64,000 nucleotides of DNA from Microcyclospora pomicola (lineage: Eukaryota; Ascomycota; Dothideomycetes; Capnodiales): NCBI GenBank assembly GCA_002786065.1, contig NHNY01000023.1:124001-188000 (forward strand). The letters run 5' to 3'. Shown here piece after piece: positions 23,961 through 35,568 of the stretch. A program made the translations under genes and the position numbers. Each line of letters opens with the position of its first letter. Within the stretch, counting starts at the first letter, position 1. Under the pieces are notes generated by a model that saw nothing but the letters and a program-made list of their open reading frames with translations, searched no databases and was not told the DNA's origin.

Positions 23961-25464
23961 ATGCCTCGCCTCGTTCGCCAACAACCTCTAGCAGAACGTT
24001 TAAAGTCATACCTCGACCTTGGAGACTGGTATCTCTGGTTATCTGAAGAGCTGAACGACGATGCATATGATGAGTTGTTGAACCTTTGGGCGGTCCCTAT
24101 CGGAGTCGCGCTCAATATCGTCTACATCATCGCACGTGGATCAAGTCGATCTGGCAGAGGAAGAGCAAGAGATGACGTGTTTGGAGACCATGATGCGAGG
24201 AATGGCAGCGGATGGCTCGCCTGGGTGGTGAGCAAACGTATTCTCGGCAATATAAGTGAGAAGACAGATGCTGACAGAATGATAGTGTGTGTTCCTTGTC
24301 CAGCTCTTGTCGTTGCTGAGCATTGCAAATGCACTGTTCACCTTCCTGCGCAAACGCAAATATCGACTCTTCGAACAACCAGTCGACACAGCGCCCATGA
24401 CCCCATCAGCCCGCCGTGTACGAGTTGACAGCTCGCCTGTGTCGGCATCGCCTCTACAATACTTGCGGACGGCCATTGCGTCCGCCACAGCCTCCTCACG
24501 TGCTTACCCTGATGCGCAACGTGAGGTATGGGAGCTCAGTCTGTGGGATCCCAAATCTTTTAATCTGACCCTGTTCACCCTCTTTTCACCTGGCCATGTG
24601 CTCCTGTACTACGTCCTTTTACCGCCAGCGACTCTGGACCCACGACCGTCAGTGACAGTCCTGAAAGCCATTGCCTTCGGCGGGCTCCTCTCCTTTCAAC
24701 TGAGCATATTGAAGTCTCACTTCCAGCAACAAGCCAAAGACTCTGCCCTCATCCACGGTCAAGTCATGAACGAGTACGATACCAAGTTTGTGCGTCCGAC
24801 TCTACACCGTCCGGTCCGGGACGTTGGCATCCAAACGCGAGAAAGTGCCCGATCTGCACGCGGGACCAGGACCCGTGAAGTCGACGTCTACACACCCACC
24901 ACGATTGTCAACCGCGGCTTCCACGTCAATCCCAATCCCAACTACTCTGCGCAATACGATCCTGATAATCTTTCTTCATCCACGCCGACCACTGCCACAG
25001 GGGCAAACAGCCTTCACCAGCAATTGTCCCATCACATTACCCGCCAGATTCTGCAGACGCCGACCGCGGCCGCATCTACCCCCTACAGCCGCTCCACAGC
25101 AGCCACAAACCCTACCAGCGGCATGTCCACCACCAACTCCACCGCAGACCACTACTCCTCCCCCCTCAAACCCCACCACGAGCGTCCGCGCGACCGGCCT
25201 CGCGACGGCGGCTATCTTGGCATCTACTCCCACGCCGCAAGCCCGCTGAAATCCCAGGCTCCCAGCAGCGCGCGACCATACTCGCGCGCCGAGACGTCGA
25301 CGGGCACGAATACGAACACGCGCCCGACGGATAGCGCTGTGCGGAGAAGCACGAGCACGAGCACGCATGCGCGTACGCCGGGCGCCGGCAGTGGTGGTGT
25401 TGCCGGCCGCAGCGAGCGATACGGCCGATCGCGCATGGAGGAACGCTCACTGACCAGGGACTAG
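23961..25464 (+). CDS. NUR1: Nuclear rim protein NUR1
   Basis: Exons 23961-24227 and 24286-25464 (58-nt intron) give 481 aa. The start MPRLVRQQPLAERLKSYLDLG, the YDELL..WAVPIG segment, DDVFGD..SGWLAW, RKRKYRLFEQPVDTAP and SARRVRVDSSPVSASPL are the Nur1/DUF2418 signature. There are several hydrophobic helices (roughly residues 42-58, 90-110, 175-215) for nuclear envelope insertion. In yeast Nur1 pairs with Heh1 to tether silent rDNA at the inner nuclear membrane. The last 200 residues are low-complexity (Thr/Ser/Ala/Arg) and disordered. The joined exon gives AWV-CVFLVQLLSLLS, matching the family membrane helix. Confidence 0.88.
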
Positions 25465-26497
25465 TCGTTCCTGCAGTTTTGAGAACGTTGCTGCGTGTAT
25501 TTTCGGTCGAGGGGAAATGGATACATGCTCGGCTGCATGGTGGACGGTGTAATTTTATAGGTAGCCAGTGTATACTTGAACCCGCTCGTTCCCCGTGAGG
25601 TATCGTCCCGTAACGTTGACGAGAAAGAAACGGCTCGCTATGTCCTTTGCTCCCATCATTCTTGACCATCCTCACTAGCTTTTACAAGATGGTTGGAAGG
25701 GAATACGGCATCGTTGCTTCAAAACCATCACATTCTCCACACAGACTACAGTACTAATGACAAGTCCAACGTCTCTATTACTACTCCTTTTACAGTGAAA
25801 CAGAGCCCCTTCCTCCCCATCTCAGCCACACCATACCATATCCATGTGTCTCTCCCAGTGGTCATCAATCGTCGTTATGAACGCAAAGTTCAATCATAAG
25901 TTACATGCTGATTTCGGCCTGTCTCCCACTGATCTCCCGCCTGTCCGGTAGGACTTGATGAAGCCACTCACACCGGAGAGGATCGAGGGAGAGGTGTGCG
26001 AGATCCCAGCGCTATGGAGCTGGGGTATTACGAAATGGTCTTCGAGTCAAAGTACCAGGTTGAAGGGGAGTCCAAAAAGTTCAAAGGGGAAAGGAAGAGG
26101 TCTGCTTCAGCATTTGCGTTTTTGGCGGCGCTCGGAGTTCGCCTGCTGCTCTGTCGCGACGGTCGTGTGCAGTTGTCGGTTGACCCTGTGCGGGCGAGCA
26201 GGGCGAGATTGTATGTGGCGCCTGGTGTGGTGTTGGTTCCGCGAAGAAGACAGGAGGAATGGAAGGGCTGAGCATCAAGGCTCTCGCAGTCTATGCCGCG
26301 GAGTCTAGGCTGTGAGACTTGACATGCGCGGCCGTGTTTGTGCCTCCCTGTTTGCTTTCCGGTATGGTCTTTACCAATCTGAGCACGCCGTTGCAGTCCT
26401 CGACATTCGTACTTGCGCCTTCGCTCCGTCTGCGAGAGAGCATCGCTACGGCACAGCGCCCACCAATCTTGGTTTCTGACTTTTGCTGACTTGACTC
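25465..26497. other. Intergenic between convergent genes
   Basis: 1.0 kb. Two overlapping frames near 25955-26308 do not resemble known proteins and have no promoter signals. Probably long 3' regions. Confidence 0.45.
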
Positions 26498-27732
26498 CTA
26501 GTTGTAAGTCGGGGAGCCAGCGGACCCAGCACCGCCCTGGACGCCGGAGCCCTCACGCATCACCTCCAATGTCCGGGGGAAGTACGGCTCCACTCCCCAG
26601 TTGCGAAGATATGCACCCGTCTTTTCAATGCGCTTGATCTCGCGCTGCACGCCCCAGGTGTCGCCCTCATCGCGGAAACGGCCGCGCACGACGTCGACCA
26701 TGCCGTCGTCTAGACGGGCGTAGAATGAACGACGCTCGTTGAGATCCTCCTCATCGCCGTTCTCAAGACCACCGTGCGAGTTCAGGTTCCCACCCAGCTT
26801 CAGGAGAAGATCAAAGGCGTAGCGCGATCCCGAGGGAAGAGCGCTGAGACGAGCGATGTCTGGGAGGAATTTAAGCATGCATGCGGAAAAGGATGGGGTC
26901 GGTAGAGAGTCGTTGAGGTCGTCTTGAAGGCGGTGTAGATCGAAGTTGACAATGGTGATTTTGCGATCCAGTTGCGCGTTGAGAGTGGACGCAGCATGGT
27001 TCGGGCTGGAGGAGTGTGAGGAAGTGTCCATCTGATGGGCGATGCTTGCGGGAACGTCTAGATTGACTTGTTAGCATCCATGAACGTTGTCGCATCATTC
27101 ATGCAGGTCATCTCACCTGGGCGCAACCCTCTCTTGTCAATCCAGGCATGGACTTCATTCCGCTGTGCCTCCAATTGATCGATGTATGCTCTCAGGTCTG
27201 CGATCTCGTTCTCAAGCGCATCCGCTTTCTCCATATGCGGCTTGAGCGCGAGGTTGAAAGCTTGCGTGAGCAGGTCGGGTGCTGCCTCATGTTTGCCGAT
27301 ACTTTCGTACGTCCCTGCTGCGCTGCCACCTTCTCGAGAGTATCCGTTGGTGGCGCCGCTAGCACGGTGCATGGTAGGAGAGCTGGCGTAATGCTGAGCA
27401 CCACCATTGCCACCAATGTCGTGTTGTGAGCCTTGTCGAGGGTACATGTTGCCGTCCGAAGCAGCGTTAGCCGACGAGTCAAGATCTTTCTTCCCGCTGT
27501 GGTGCGAGCGGTCGTCGAAGGTCTGCTGCTGATACGATGCTGAAGGAGGAGCCGAACTCGGTAGGTTACTTTGACGACTTCCGGGAGGTAGCTGGTTGGG
27601 ATCGGAGTCGTGGTCGGGGCCGTACTTGTCGTCGTAGTTTTGTGAGTTGGCCTTGGAGTCGTGCGGAGAAGGGTAGCTGTCGACGTAGGACTGAGAGTTG
27701 CTGCGAGACCGCGAAAGACGCTTGAAGAACAT
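26498..27732 (-). CDS. Unknown conserved-looking protein with coiled coil, two exons
   Basis: Exons 27117-27732 and 26498-27057 (59-nt intron; in-frame stop if unspliced) give 391 aa. The first 140 residues are disordered (Ser, Gln, Asp, Gly, Asn-rich, with SRSRSNSQS). A coiled coil follows at about 150-200 (MEKADALENEIADLRAYIDQLEAQRNEV), then a C-terminal globular part with the stretch ALPSGSRYAFDLLLKLGG and a Trp/Phe-rich end (LRNWGVEPYFPRTLEVM). The shape is that of a conserved fungal protein; I do not recognise a named family. No signal peptide or membrane helix. Confidence 0.7.
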
Positions 27733-29365
27733 ATCGACGGGAGGGAGGAAGAGGAGCAGAGTTGATGGGTATGGAATGGCGAGTTGATTAGTGGAAGCTT
27801 CACAGGCGGCGGAATGTGGTGCTGCGCCGGAGGGTCAGGTGTATGTGCAGATTAACGAAGAGGTTGGTCCCGCTGCGAAGGAGGGAGACACGTCTCCTCG
27901 TGGGCGAGATTTGTTGCCAAGGAGGTTATGCGAAAGATGGCTGGGTAGCGGAAGACAAGGAGAGAAGAGTGGTTCGAGCAGTCACGGCCACCGATAGTGA
28001 GCGGATGGGTCGACAGGGTGAGGGGCAGAGTCCTTGAAGCTGTGGCTGGGCCCAACGTCGTTCACGTCGCACAGCTCGGATCGAGGCTTCGTTGGCCTGG
28101 AAGTTCTCCCGAATCGATCCCAGACTCAAACGTGGCCTTATCCTCGTTCCTAGCGCGTCGTGTAATTATGATCGATGGACATGAGTGTTCCCTACGTTGT
28201 CAACATGTCTTCCATGCCTCAACTCATGCATCTGTTCGGTATAGACACTGAGACATGCGATGCGCTAGGCACGGGGCGGCACGGCGTCCCAGCCTCACCT
28301 TAAATCCAACTCGACCGTCCCCAGCCTCTTCCACCGTCTGGCACATACCCTAGGCTTCGGCAACATGTTGTCGTAAGATGGACCATGCATTTGGTCGCTC
28401 GCACGCTCATGATAGAGGTGCATGCCCAAAGCTCGGTCTGTATTGACTATTCATTTCGACGCGAACGCTTCTGCGTCAGCCCTGCAATGGACCATGTCGG
28501 ATCCCCGCCCCGACTTTTCTGGCTTCAATCGTATCACATACTCAGAATAGGGGCGCATTTGGCCGTGTAGGTCCAGATGCCGGCGACTGTCGCAACGAGA
28601 CGAACGCCCGACCCCAATGCAGGTCGCAGCGATCGTGTGGTCATATCTTGTCCAGCAGGAAACTCACCTGATTACGACTTCCTGGGACTTTTACGATATA
28701 GGTATGGTGCAAGGCTATGTCGCTACGGACATCGTTAGACAAGTCGCGCAGCTTCGGCATGTACGTTGGCTGGCCGGCATCGTTTCCTCTCATAGCCCTC
28801 CACAGATGCAAACAGTGAGTTGAGACTCGTCTTTGCTGGGCACAATGCTGCGTCGCTATACCGCACTACTGCGGTATCGCGTACATGCCACACGTGATGT
28901 TCAGTCGCTACAGAACATGCCACATCGATATAAGGTAACATGACTACATGATGCTGGCGTCCATAGGAACATCAGCTGAAAGGGACGTCGAATGATACAA
29001 TGATTACGAAGGGCACATACAGATTTCTGCGGTCCAAGGAAAGCATGTCGTGTCAAGCGAGGATGAACAGCTGGCCTTTCCCAGCCTGAGTGTGAACGGA
29101 ACGGCATGTTATGCGATGAGGGTTCATGCTTGTTGACCCGTATAAAACTACAAATCATGGACTCATGCTCAGAGTTCCCATATCGAGAGACCTCAAGCAT
29201 CCTTGCTTATACAGCCTTCGGCTCTCACGATGTTTTCCATCGAAAAGTTCTCAGCAAAAAGCTCGTCCGCACGCGGTGAACATAGCATGAATCGCTCCTA
29301 CTCGCAGGATTGTGCCAGTGATGAAGCAAGTAGTCATGAAAGTATTTCGTCGTAAACGACCTCCC
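27733..29365. other. Long intergenic region, no supported gene
   Basis: 1.6 kb, the longest gene-free stretch. A TATAAAA at 29141-29147 lies just before a 40-codon frame (29157-29279) too close to be its TATA box. Nothing else identifiable; no repeats or RNA genes were found. Confidence 0.5.
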
Positions 29366-30295
29366 TCATCTCCGGCAACGCCATGCCAGGTCAGACAACT
29401 CGTCAGATCTCGCAATCTCCACCAACTTGTCAAGCAGTGTTCTTTTCTGCATGTTCAGTCTCGTGACCAGATCGTCGAGTTCGCTTTTGTCGATGAAGTT
29501 CCTAGGTATCAGGACATCGTAGGAAATCACCGGTCGTCCATACGGCCATGCGATCTCCATGTTCAGGGTTTGGTGCCGTGTGACGTCTTCAGGCGCCTGG
29601 CGATCTCGAAGTTCCACATGGAGAACAATCTTCGCGGTGAGTCGCACGTAGACTCCAACACAATTCAACCAATAAGCCACGCACCGGTTTCGGACCATGG
29701 CCTCGTCAAAGCAAAAGATGTTCTCGGCACAGAAGATGGGCATGACCTCGTGGCGAATCTGCTGACAGGTGCTGGCCAGTGGAATGATGACGGAGAGCCT
29801 TTGATGCTCACAAGGTCCTCTCCCACAGACGACTTCGTTGCAGTTGATCGTGGTAACATCTGAGCCGACAAGAAGGTTGCGGTAGATCTGGTTCCGGATT
29901 TCTCCAGGTAGGCGACTGAACAAGCCCATTTTGGACGTGAGTGTCTCGTAGGAGCTCATCGAAGCTGCATCAGCCTGATGTGCGATTTTGCTTTTGTGCT
30001 TCTTTTGTGACACCTTGGCATTGAATTTTCGAATACATCGCTTGCGTACGGCGCCAGGTGTGATAGGAGGAAACACCTTGCCGGCGGTCTCTACGGTGAG
30101 TGGCGTGAGTGGCGTATTGGTGGTCTTCCAGAGCTGATTCAGTGATTGGCGTTTACGGAAGGCCTTGCTTGGTTGCTCGGGCTCACGGTTGGGACTGTGC
30201 GAATCTTTGCCCTCACGTAGAAGGTCTGATAACACTGGGCCCATGTCCAGCTCAGTACCCGGTCCTCCTTTGGCCTTGCGTGCTTGAGGAGCCAT
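29366..30295 (-). CDS. F-box-like protein of unknown role
   Basis: Single exon, 309 aa from the ATG at 30295 (context GTCAAGATGGCT); the frame is open upstream but has no further ATG. After a ~125-residue basic, low-complexity region comes FSRLPGEIRNQIYRNLLV (about residues 127-143), the common fungal LPxEIRxxIY motif of F-box-like/2EXR proteins, then SVIIPLASTCQQIRHEVMPIF, the usual continuation (lines of Leu-rich helices with CRQIRxE). Such proteins are numerous and poorly characterised; some act as substrate adaptors for Cullin-RING ligases. Function here unknown. It stands alone with 1.2-1.6 kb of empty DNA on each side, opening the accessory island at 29-36 kb. Confidence 0.7.
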   Translation of the reverse strand: MAPQARKAKGGPGTELDMGPVLSDLLREGKDSHSPNREPEQPSKAFRKRQSLNQLWKTTNTPLTPLTVETAGKVFPPITPGAVRKRCIRKFNAKVSQKKHKSKIAHQADAASMSSYETLTSKMGLFSRLPGEIRNQIYRNLLVGSDVTTINCNEVVCGRGPCEHQRLSVIIPLASTCQQIRHEVMPIFCAENIFCFDEAMVRNRCVAYWLNCVGVYVRLTAKIVLHVELRDRQAPEDVTRHQTLNMEIAWPYGRPVISYDVLIPRNFIDKSELDDLVTRLNMQKRTLLDKLVEIARSDELSDLAWRCRR

Positions 30296-30445
30296 CTTGA
30301 CGTTGATGTGCTTTGGTTGCTGAGATGCTGTGAGATGATGCTGTCCTAAGACTTGTGCGGTGATATCAACGGACCCAGGCCAATCATCACTCGAGCGATT
30401 TGGTGAGTGCTCGTCCGTGTGCTCGTCCGGGCTGGCCTCAAACAC

Positions 30446-31629
30446 ACGAGTGGGCCGTCAGTGGTTTCCAGTGTGCATAGATCGGAGGTGCTGCTTCTTC
30501 GTCTACTTATTAGTTGCGTAGAAAATTGTGCAGCTGGCACATGTTGATCAAGTGTGAATATGTATGTGGTAGGACGGGCAGGTGCAGGACGAGAGAGCCG
30601 CGCTAGTCCGCCAGGCGCCCTCATTCACGTGCGGCCGTCGCATTATGTTTGTCTTGATAGAGTCGTGTCTCTCAAACGTTTCGAGATGTCAAGTGGCCTT
30701 GCACGATGGCGAAAGCGTGTTCGAGATATGAGACACGGCGTGACTCGTCGCGGGATTGTACGCGAAGCGGCTTAGCTAATTACCTAGGTACGCTTTACCT
30801 TGACGATGGGGGCGTTTTGAGCGACCGCACCAAATATCAATGCGATGGAAACGTTGCACTTAGAGGATCTGGGCTCACAAGACGCATGCTGCTAGACGGT
30901 CGAGGAGTTTCCGATTCACAATGTACTCCATGGACCGGCCATCCAGTACGGCGATGCAGTCCTCGGTCAATCACAAGAGCGGGCGCGATGAAGAAAGGGC
31001 AGACTTGCAAACACAGATTGCAGCCGAACACCTCCCGACAGACTGTATATCTTTGCTTCAACCATCTCAGATGTCGAGTGAGATAGACGGAGGTAAACGG
31101 CATGCAGGACGTTGCACGTGAAGTACGCCTTGAGGGACAAACGTCGACATCCACGCTACTTCTGTCATCTACTGTTATGAACAACACCTCCGTCTCGACG
31201 CAACATGATGATACATGCTTCTTTACAATAGCTCCATGATGCCCACTACCGTTGATATGTGTGATGGCACTGATGGGGTCAAAAGGCGTCACATGTCGCT
31301 GCAGCCTTCTGCCTGTCAGCTCGATATAGTGAAGACACATATAACGGCAAGCAGTACAGGATTCTGTCTTCAAAAGGCCGCATCGTGCTATAGCCTTGCA
31401 CACGTCCTCCTGAGATGCGCTTGGTCGTGAAGACATCTTTCAGGAATAAGTATTTTCCTGCCTGTGACCTCCCAGCAGCGTCACCTCCAACGAGTTCCTC
31501 GCCCACGAACCTGTTCATATTCAAGCTTGAACGAACATTGACGCAACGATTGCACGTGCTAGCAGCGCCTCTTGAACCATCTCCAGAGCCACGTCAAGTT
31601 TGCACCACTTATTACCACCAAAGAATTCA
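30446..31629. other. Intergenic with one orphan frame
   Basis: 1.2 kb between opposed genes. It contains the 199-codon Cys-rich frame listed separately; otherwise only TACCTAGGTA near 30780-30790. Confidence 0.45.
30837..31436 (-). CDS. Possible orphan Cys-rich protein, uncertain
   Basis: A 199-codon frame starting with ATG, unopposed by any gene on the other strand. It has about 14 Cys residues (RCGLLKTESCTACRYMC; SSCCVE; VFGCNLCLQVC), few low-complexity stretches, no signal peptide and no recognised domain. Codon choice is unbiased, unlike the nearby housekeeping genes. It could be a lineage-specific gene, a decayed gene, or chance. Confidence 0.28.
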   Translation of the reverse strand: MSSRPSASQEDVCKAIARCGLLKTESCTACRYMCLHYIELTGRRLQRHVTPFDPISAITHINGSGHHGAIVKKHVSSCCVETEVLFITVDDRSSVDVDVCPSRRTSRATSCMPFTSVYLTRHLRWLKQRYTVCREVFGCNLCLQVCPFFIAPALVIDRGLHRRTGWPVHGVHCESETPRPSSSMRLVSPDPLSATFPSH

Positions 31630-32493
31630 ATGGCTACTCTAGCTACCACCAATGCTCAGGCTCATCACGCCAAGTCCTCCAGCACAACGATTCCTAACCT
31701 ACCAGATGGCTGGCAAATTCATCACGGCATGCCCACTCGCTATCCATCCGGACATATCCATCACCGGTCTCAAGGTCCGACTAGACCTCGTCTACGCCCC
31801 AGCCTCCCAGGAGCCATGCTTCGTGACCTGGTACAGCATCAACAAACGTCCAGACTGCGACAGACGCCACCCTCTGCTCAACATAGCCGAAACACATCAA
31901 TACAGGCAGATCATGAACATCTCTTGAGGATTGAGCGAAGGACTTTGTCACGGCAAAAAGCTCTACAGCGATCGCGAAACGACCTTGACAAGTCTGTTCA
32001 GGTAGGCTCGGAATGCAGCGACTATCAAGGCATAACTGACACCTTCCAGGAAGAAAACTATGACTTTAACAATGCTGAGGGCAGGTACGGCTACGAGAAC
32101 TTTCCTGGTTACACAATACCAGAATGGGAGGCTGCCAAGCAAAAGCTGTTTGCGCAGGCGACAAACAATTTCGATGTCACCGTGAAGCAGCTCATGAGGC
32201 AGTCGCGCGACATCAAATGGGAGCTGGGAGAGGTGCAGCACAATATTGACAAGCTCAGACGTGTATTTCTGGTGAGCACTATGAGCTTCTCTGGAGGTGC
32301 CAGCAGCGACTGACTTCTGTAGTCCAGCAAAGGAAGTCAAAAACGTCCAACGCAGTCAGAGATGATGGACTCAAATCAACAAGCTCCATACCCGAACGTG
32401 GGAATGAGAAGTCTTTCAGAGCCAGTGCGACCAAAGTGTAGAGTTCCACAGCTGAATTTGGACTCAGGCAGTCGATACAAGTTTCAGTGGTGA
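31630..32493 (+). CDS. Unknown charged, helical protein, two or three exons
   Basis: Exons 31630-32271 and 32323-32493 give 270 aa; splicing at the GTGAGC/TGTAG intron extends the frame by 56 residues. A second intron is likely inside the first exon at 32002-32049 (GTAGGC, TAACTGAC branch, TTCCAG): it is 48 nt, in frame and free of stops, so removing it yields 254 aa. The N-terminus is Gln/His/Arg-rich and disordered; the middle has two helices (LRIERRTLSRQKALQRSRND; and VKQLMRQSRDIKWELGEVQHNIDKLRRVFL) that suggest a coiled coil. No known domain. Family and function not recognised; it resembles its neighbour at 33177 in layout rather than in obvious sequence. Confidence 0.55.
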
Positions 32494-33176
32494 AGCAGAC
32501 CTGAACAGTGGCGAGAGGATCTACACACGAGCATGCAACCCGAGCACACATATGATACGAATAAGTGCTGATGCTGGATCAGCGCATATAAGGGTGGGTT
32601 CTGGCAGTAAGGAGATTCTGTACGTGCTCTTCTAGCACGAACTCACCTGAGCAATATTACCTCGTCAACGCCCTTCATTCGTCTTCAAGTTTTCTCGTGA
32701 ACGCACCTAGTAGCTCGTTTGCATCCACGGATATCAGTGAGAAAATATGGAGAGAGTGGATCGCCGAAGCACTCTAACACCCTACGACTGCTCTCCATAG
32801 CAACCGTAGTTTTCACATGACACTCATACTCATGCGTTCATTGGCATATGAAGATGACGCTGAGCTGTTACGAAGTTCAACATTCTCCCGAGCTTCCATA
32901 CGTCACTAACTATCAATAACAACCACTTCATACAGAACTAGACTGTTCTACTGCCAGCCTTGAGCCTGCCATTGACAAAGTCTGTGGGGCATGAAGAGAC
33001 TGGCAGACGATTCTCCCGCTGCCACAGTCGCAACTCCGACGTTCGTGGGCGCGCTGATATGATAGCGATCGCATCCATAAGTTTAGCACCCATCACCCAC
33101 TTCTTCAGCGCAAACGCGAATACGAGAAAGCCTAGCAGTTCGACTTATCCTGTCCATACAGTCTGAGTACTTGGAC
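32494..33176. other. Intergenic, no supported gene
   Basis: 683 bp; a TATAAGG near 32586 has no frame behind it. Nothing else seen. Confidence 0.45.
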
Positions 33177-34419
33177 ATGGCGAGCTGGCAAAGAGAGGTC
33201 CCGAATGGCTACGAGCTTGACAATACTGTCGAGCAGATGGTCGATCAGCTTAGCGACGATACCCACGAGTGGAAGCCGCCTCCGACTTTGGATTTTGGCC
33301 TACATTCTGACTTCCTGGCGGAAGATGAGGAACGAAAAGCTGTGATCAGCAAAGAGTTCGAACTGGAAGATATAAAGCTCTCGCCTGATAGCTACAATCT
33401 TCCATCTGCATGTGATGGCACTGAATTTGCCTCGAGACGCAATCAGCTTGGCAACCACAGCGCCATGGCCAGCTATGCCCAGCATCGAGCACATACGAAA
33501 AAACTGGAAGCGGACTTCAAACGCATTCAGAAGCTGGAGAGTCAAGCGAGGAGCCGCCTTGACCGCATCCGCGAGATGAAGGATCAGCTCACGAACAGAA
33601 TGCAGGTATGGTATTCTCGCCGACCCCTCCACGTCAGGAAGTTCTAACGACAAATAGATGAGCCAGCAGCAATTCCTCGATCGTTTGACCGCTGGCGACG
33701 CTTCTTTGCCATTGCACCTCGAATCAGGGGCAGTGAAGGTTGGCACCCCCAACAGCCTCTCACGTGAAGCCACCATCAAATCGGAGCCATATCCTGCAAC
33801 TATTGACGGTGTCAAAGGTTTGGAACAGACTCGGGTAAGCATATGCAATAGCATGCACCATACCTAGCATCCTCTTTTTCAACGGGCGCATGTGACACGC
33901 CATACCTAATGACAGTGCTGATATTCGAATTTCAAGGCTGGACACTATGTCGACCCATCATTGAGTTCCGATTTCCGCACAACTCCGACAAGTAGCGTCT
34001 CCATGTTCAGTGAAGCACGTCGTAGGAGCACGAGAGGACTTCACTCCGACACATCAGACACCACCCGCCACCACAACGTCGGGGAATGTTATGACGCCCC
34101 GCCAGATCTCCAGTTTCAGTCGGTCCTGGCTCCGTTGAAGAGAAAAGAAGAGCCGGACTACCAACCTCTGGGCCGTGATGCCTCACCACAGATCGACGAC
34201 GCCGAAGCAACCGCCATCATCTTGGAAGCCAGATTGAAAGGCAACGCCAGGCACCGAGCGGGACCCAACTACTTCAGGAGGAAAGGCCAGCTCTATGCTG
34301 ACAAGTACTACTTGTTGGAGCAGAGGGATGGGTATGGGAGTCTGATCATCAGTCACGAGAAAGCCGTGGGCTGTTTCGATACCGCGAGATACCGCTATCA
34401 AGATGATCTGGAGGAATGA
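33177..34419 (+). CDS. Unknown coiled-coil protein, three exons
   Basis: Exons 33177-33605, 33658-33834 and 33937-34419 give 362 aa; all joins are phase 0 with GT..AG ends. The acidic N-terminus (YELDNTVEQMVDQLSDDTHEW) precedes a strong coiled coil at about 104-143 (TKKLEADFKRIQKLESQARSRLDRIREMKDQL). The middle is Ser/Thr-rich and disordered; the C-terminal 70 residues (DDAEATAIILEARLKGNARHR onward, ending GCFDTARYRYQDDLEE) look folded. No domain recognised. The three-exon model is supported by continued charge pattern and by the removal of in-frame stops in both introns. Confidence 0.6.
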
Positions 34420-34784
34420 AAGCATGGAGCAGGAGGTGTTGATGGCCTTCAGAGCTGGGAAAGCTTCACGCTGTCCCTGAACACCGTGCAGAGGTTCTCG
34501 TCTTGTTCTCGTGTCACAGTAGTAGACCGTTCCTTAGCAATGCAAGCCTGATGTCCGACTGTAATGAGCTATGTCATTGCTGAACACATGTCTGCTACAC
34601 GCTTGACTTTCCATTGACATGTGATTCTCATCTACGCGTCGATGGCTTAGCGCGTTCTGCAAGGTCGCGAGGCTGTGTACCGACACAACACGTGAACACA
34701 ACGCGTCAACCCCCGTTTTAGGTTCCTTTCCTCTTTCTTCTCCCTTTCACTCACTCAGTCATCGTTCGACTGTCACAATTCAAC
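34420..34784. other. Intergenic, promoter of the zinc-finger-like gene
   Basis: 365 bp with a T/C-rich tract at 34720-34765 just before the next start. No gene. Confidence 0.45.
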
Positions 34785-35568
34785 ATGGCCAATCGCGATA
34801 TTAATGCAAGCCTACTTCGAAAATTTGACGAGATCACCCGGAAAAATTATCAGCAAGAAAACTCTGCGAGGGAAGCCTGTTGTAGAGCGACCCCAGAAAC
34901 GTTTCATAACTTATGGGACATATACTGTCAGGCACAAGAGGCTCGTGAGAAGCATGAGGAGCTACGACAGACGGTGCGTGGTTATAACTGTTGTTCCTGG
35001 ATTGAGCAATCGACTGACCTGTCAAAAGATCATGGCACATGTCAACCACGGGACTCCCACCCAAGGGCAGCCGCCATACACACCATCGTCGATGCAGCGA
35101 GGAGAAAACATACATCGGCAGCCTCTTCTCGAACAACATGAAGCTATTCGTCCCAGCAGCTATCTTGGATCGCATGCTTCCGCAACGTCATTGACACCAG
35201 CTTCAGCTGTGGCAAATTCGGAGCCTGACGATCGCCACGCTTGGATGACATCGAAAATGCGCTCGACGTATCCCACAGTGGTGAAAGCTCCTTCTCGCAC
35301 TGAGTGGATCGAGTTGAGATGTTGCTTTTGCGGGACAAATTGCATAAAGAACGGGAAATTCCTGAATGGAGTCGAAGGCATGAGACTTCACATCCATGCA
35401 ATACATTGTGACGAGCGGCCGGTCGGCAAGATCACCCAACAAGAAATCCTGAAAACGTGTATCCACAAAACGCTCACAGATCATGAAGTGGAGGCCATTT
35501 GCCAGGAACAAATAGGGGCCTACGTAGTTCCGAAAGTGCTTCAGCGACCAAAGGCTACTCAAGGGTGA
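34785..35568 (+). CDS. Small protein with C2H2-like zinc motif, unknown role
   Basis: Exons 34785-34973 and 35029-35568 (55-nt intron, GTGCGT..AAAAG) give 242 aa. An N-terminal helical segment (about 1-63) is followed by a disordered part. In the middle lies a single zinc-finger-like unit: CCFCGTNC, then MRLHIHAIHC after a 17-residue linker (about residues 150-180), similar to atypical C2H2 fingers. The C-terminus is helical (LTDHEVEAICQEQIGAYVV). DNA or protein binding is possible but not shown. The gene closes the 29-36 kb island of poorly conserved genes. Confidence 0.55.

Noticed and set aside
29157-29279. 40-codon frame just after TATAAAA at 29141
   Set aside because: The TATA sequence is only 16 bp away, too close to serve it, and the product has no features.
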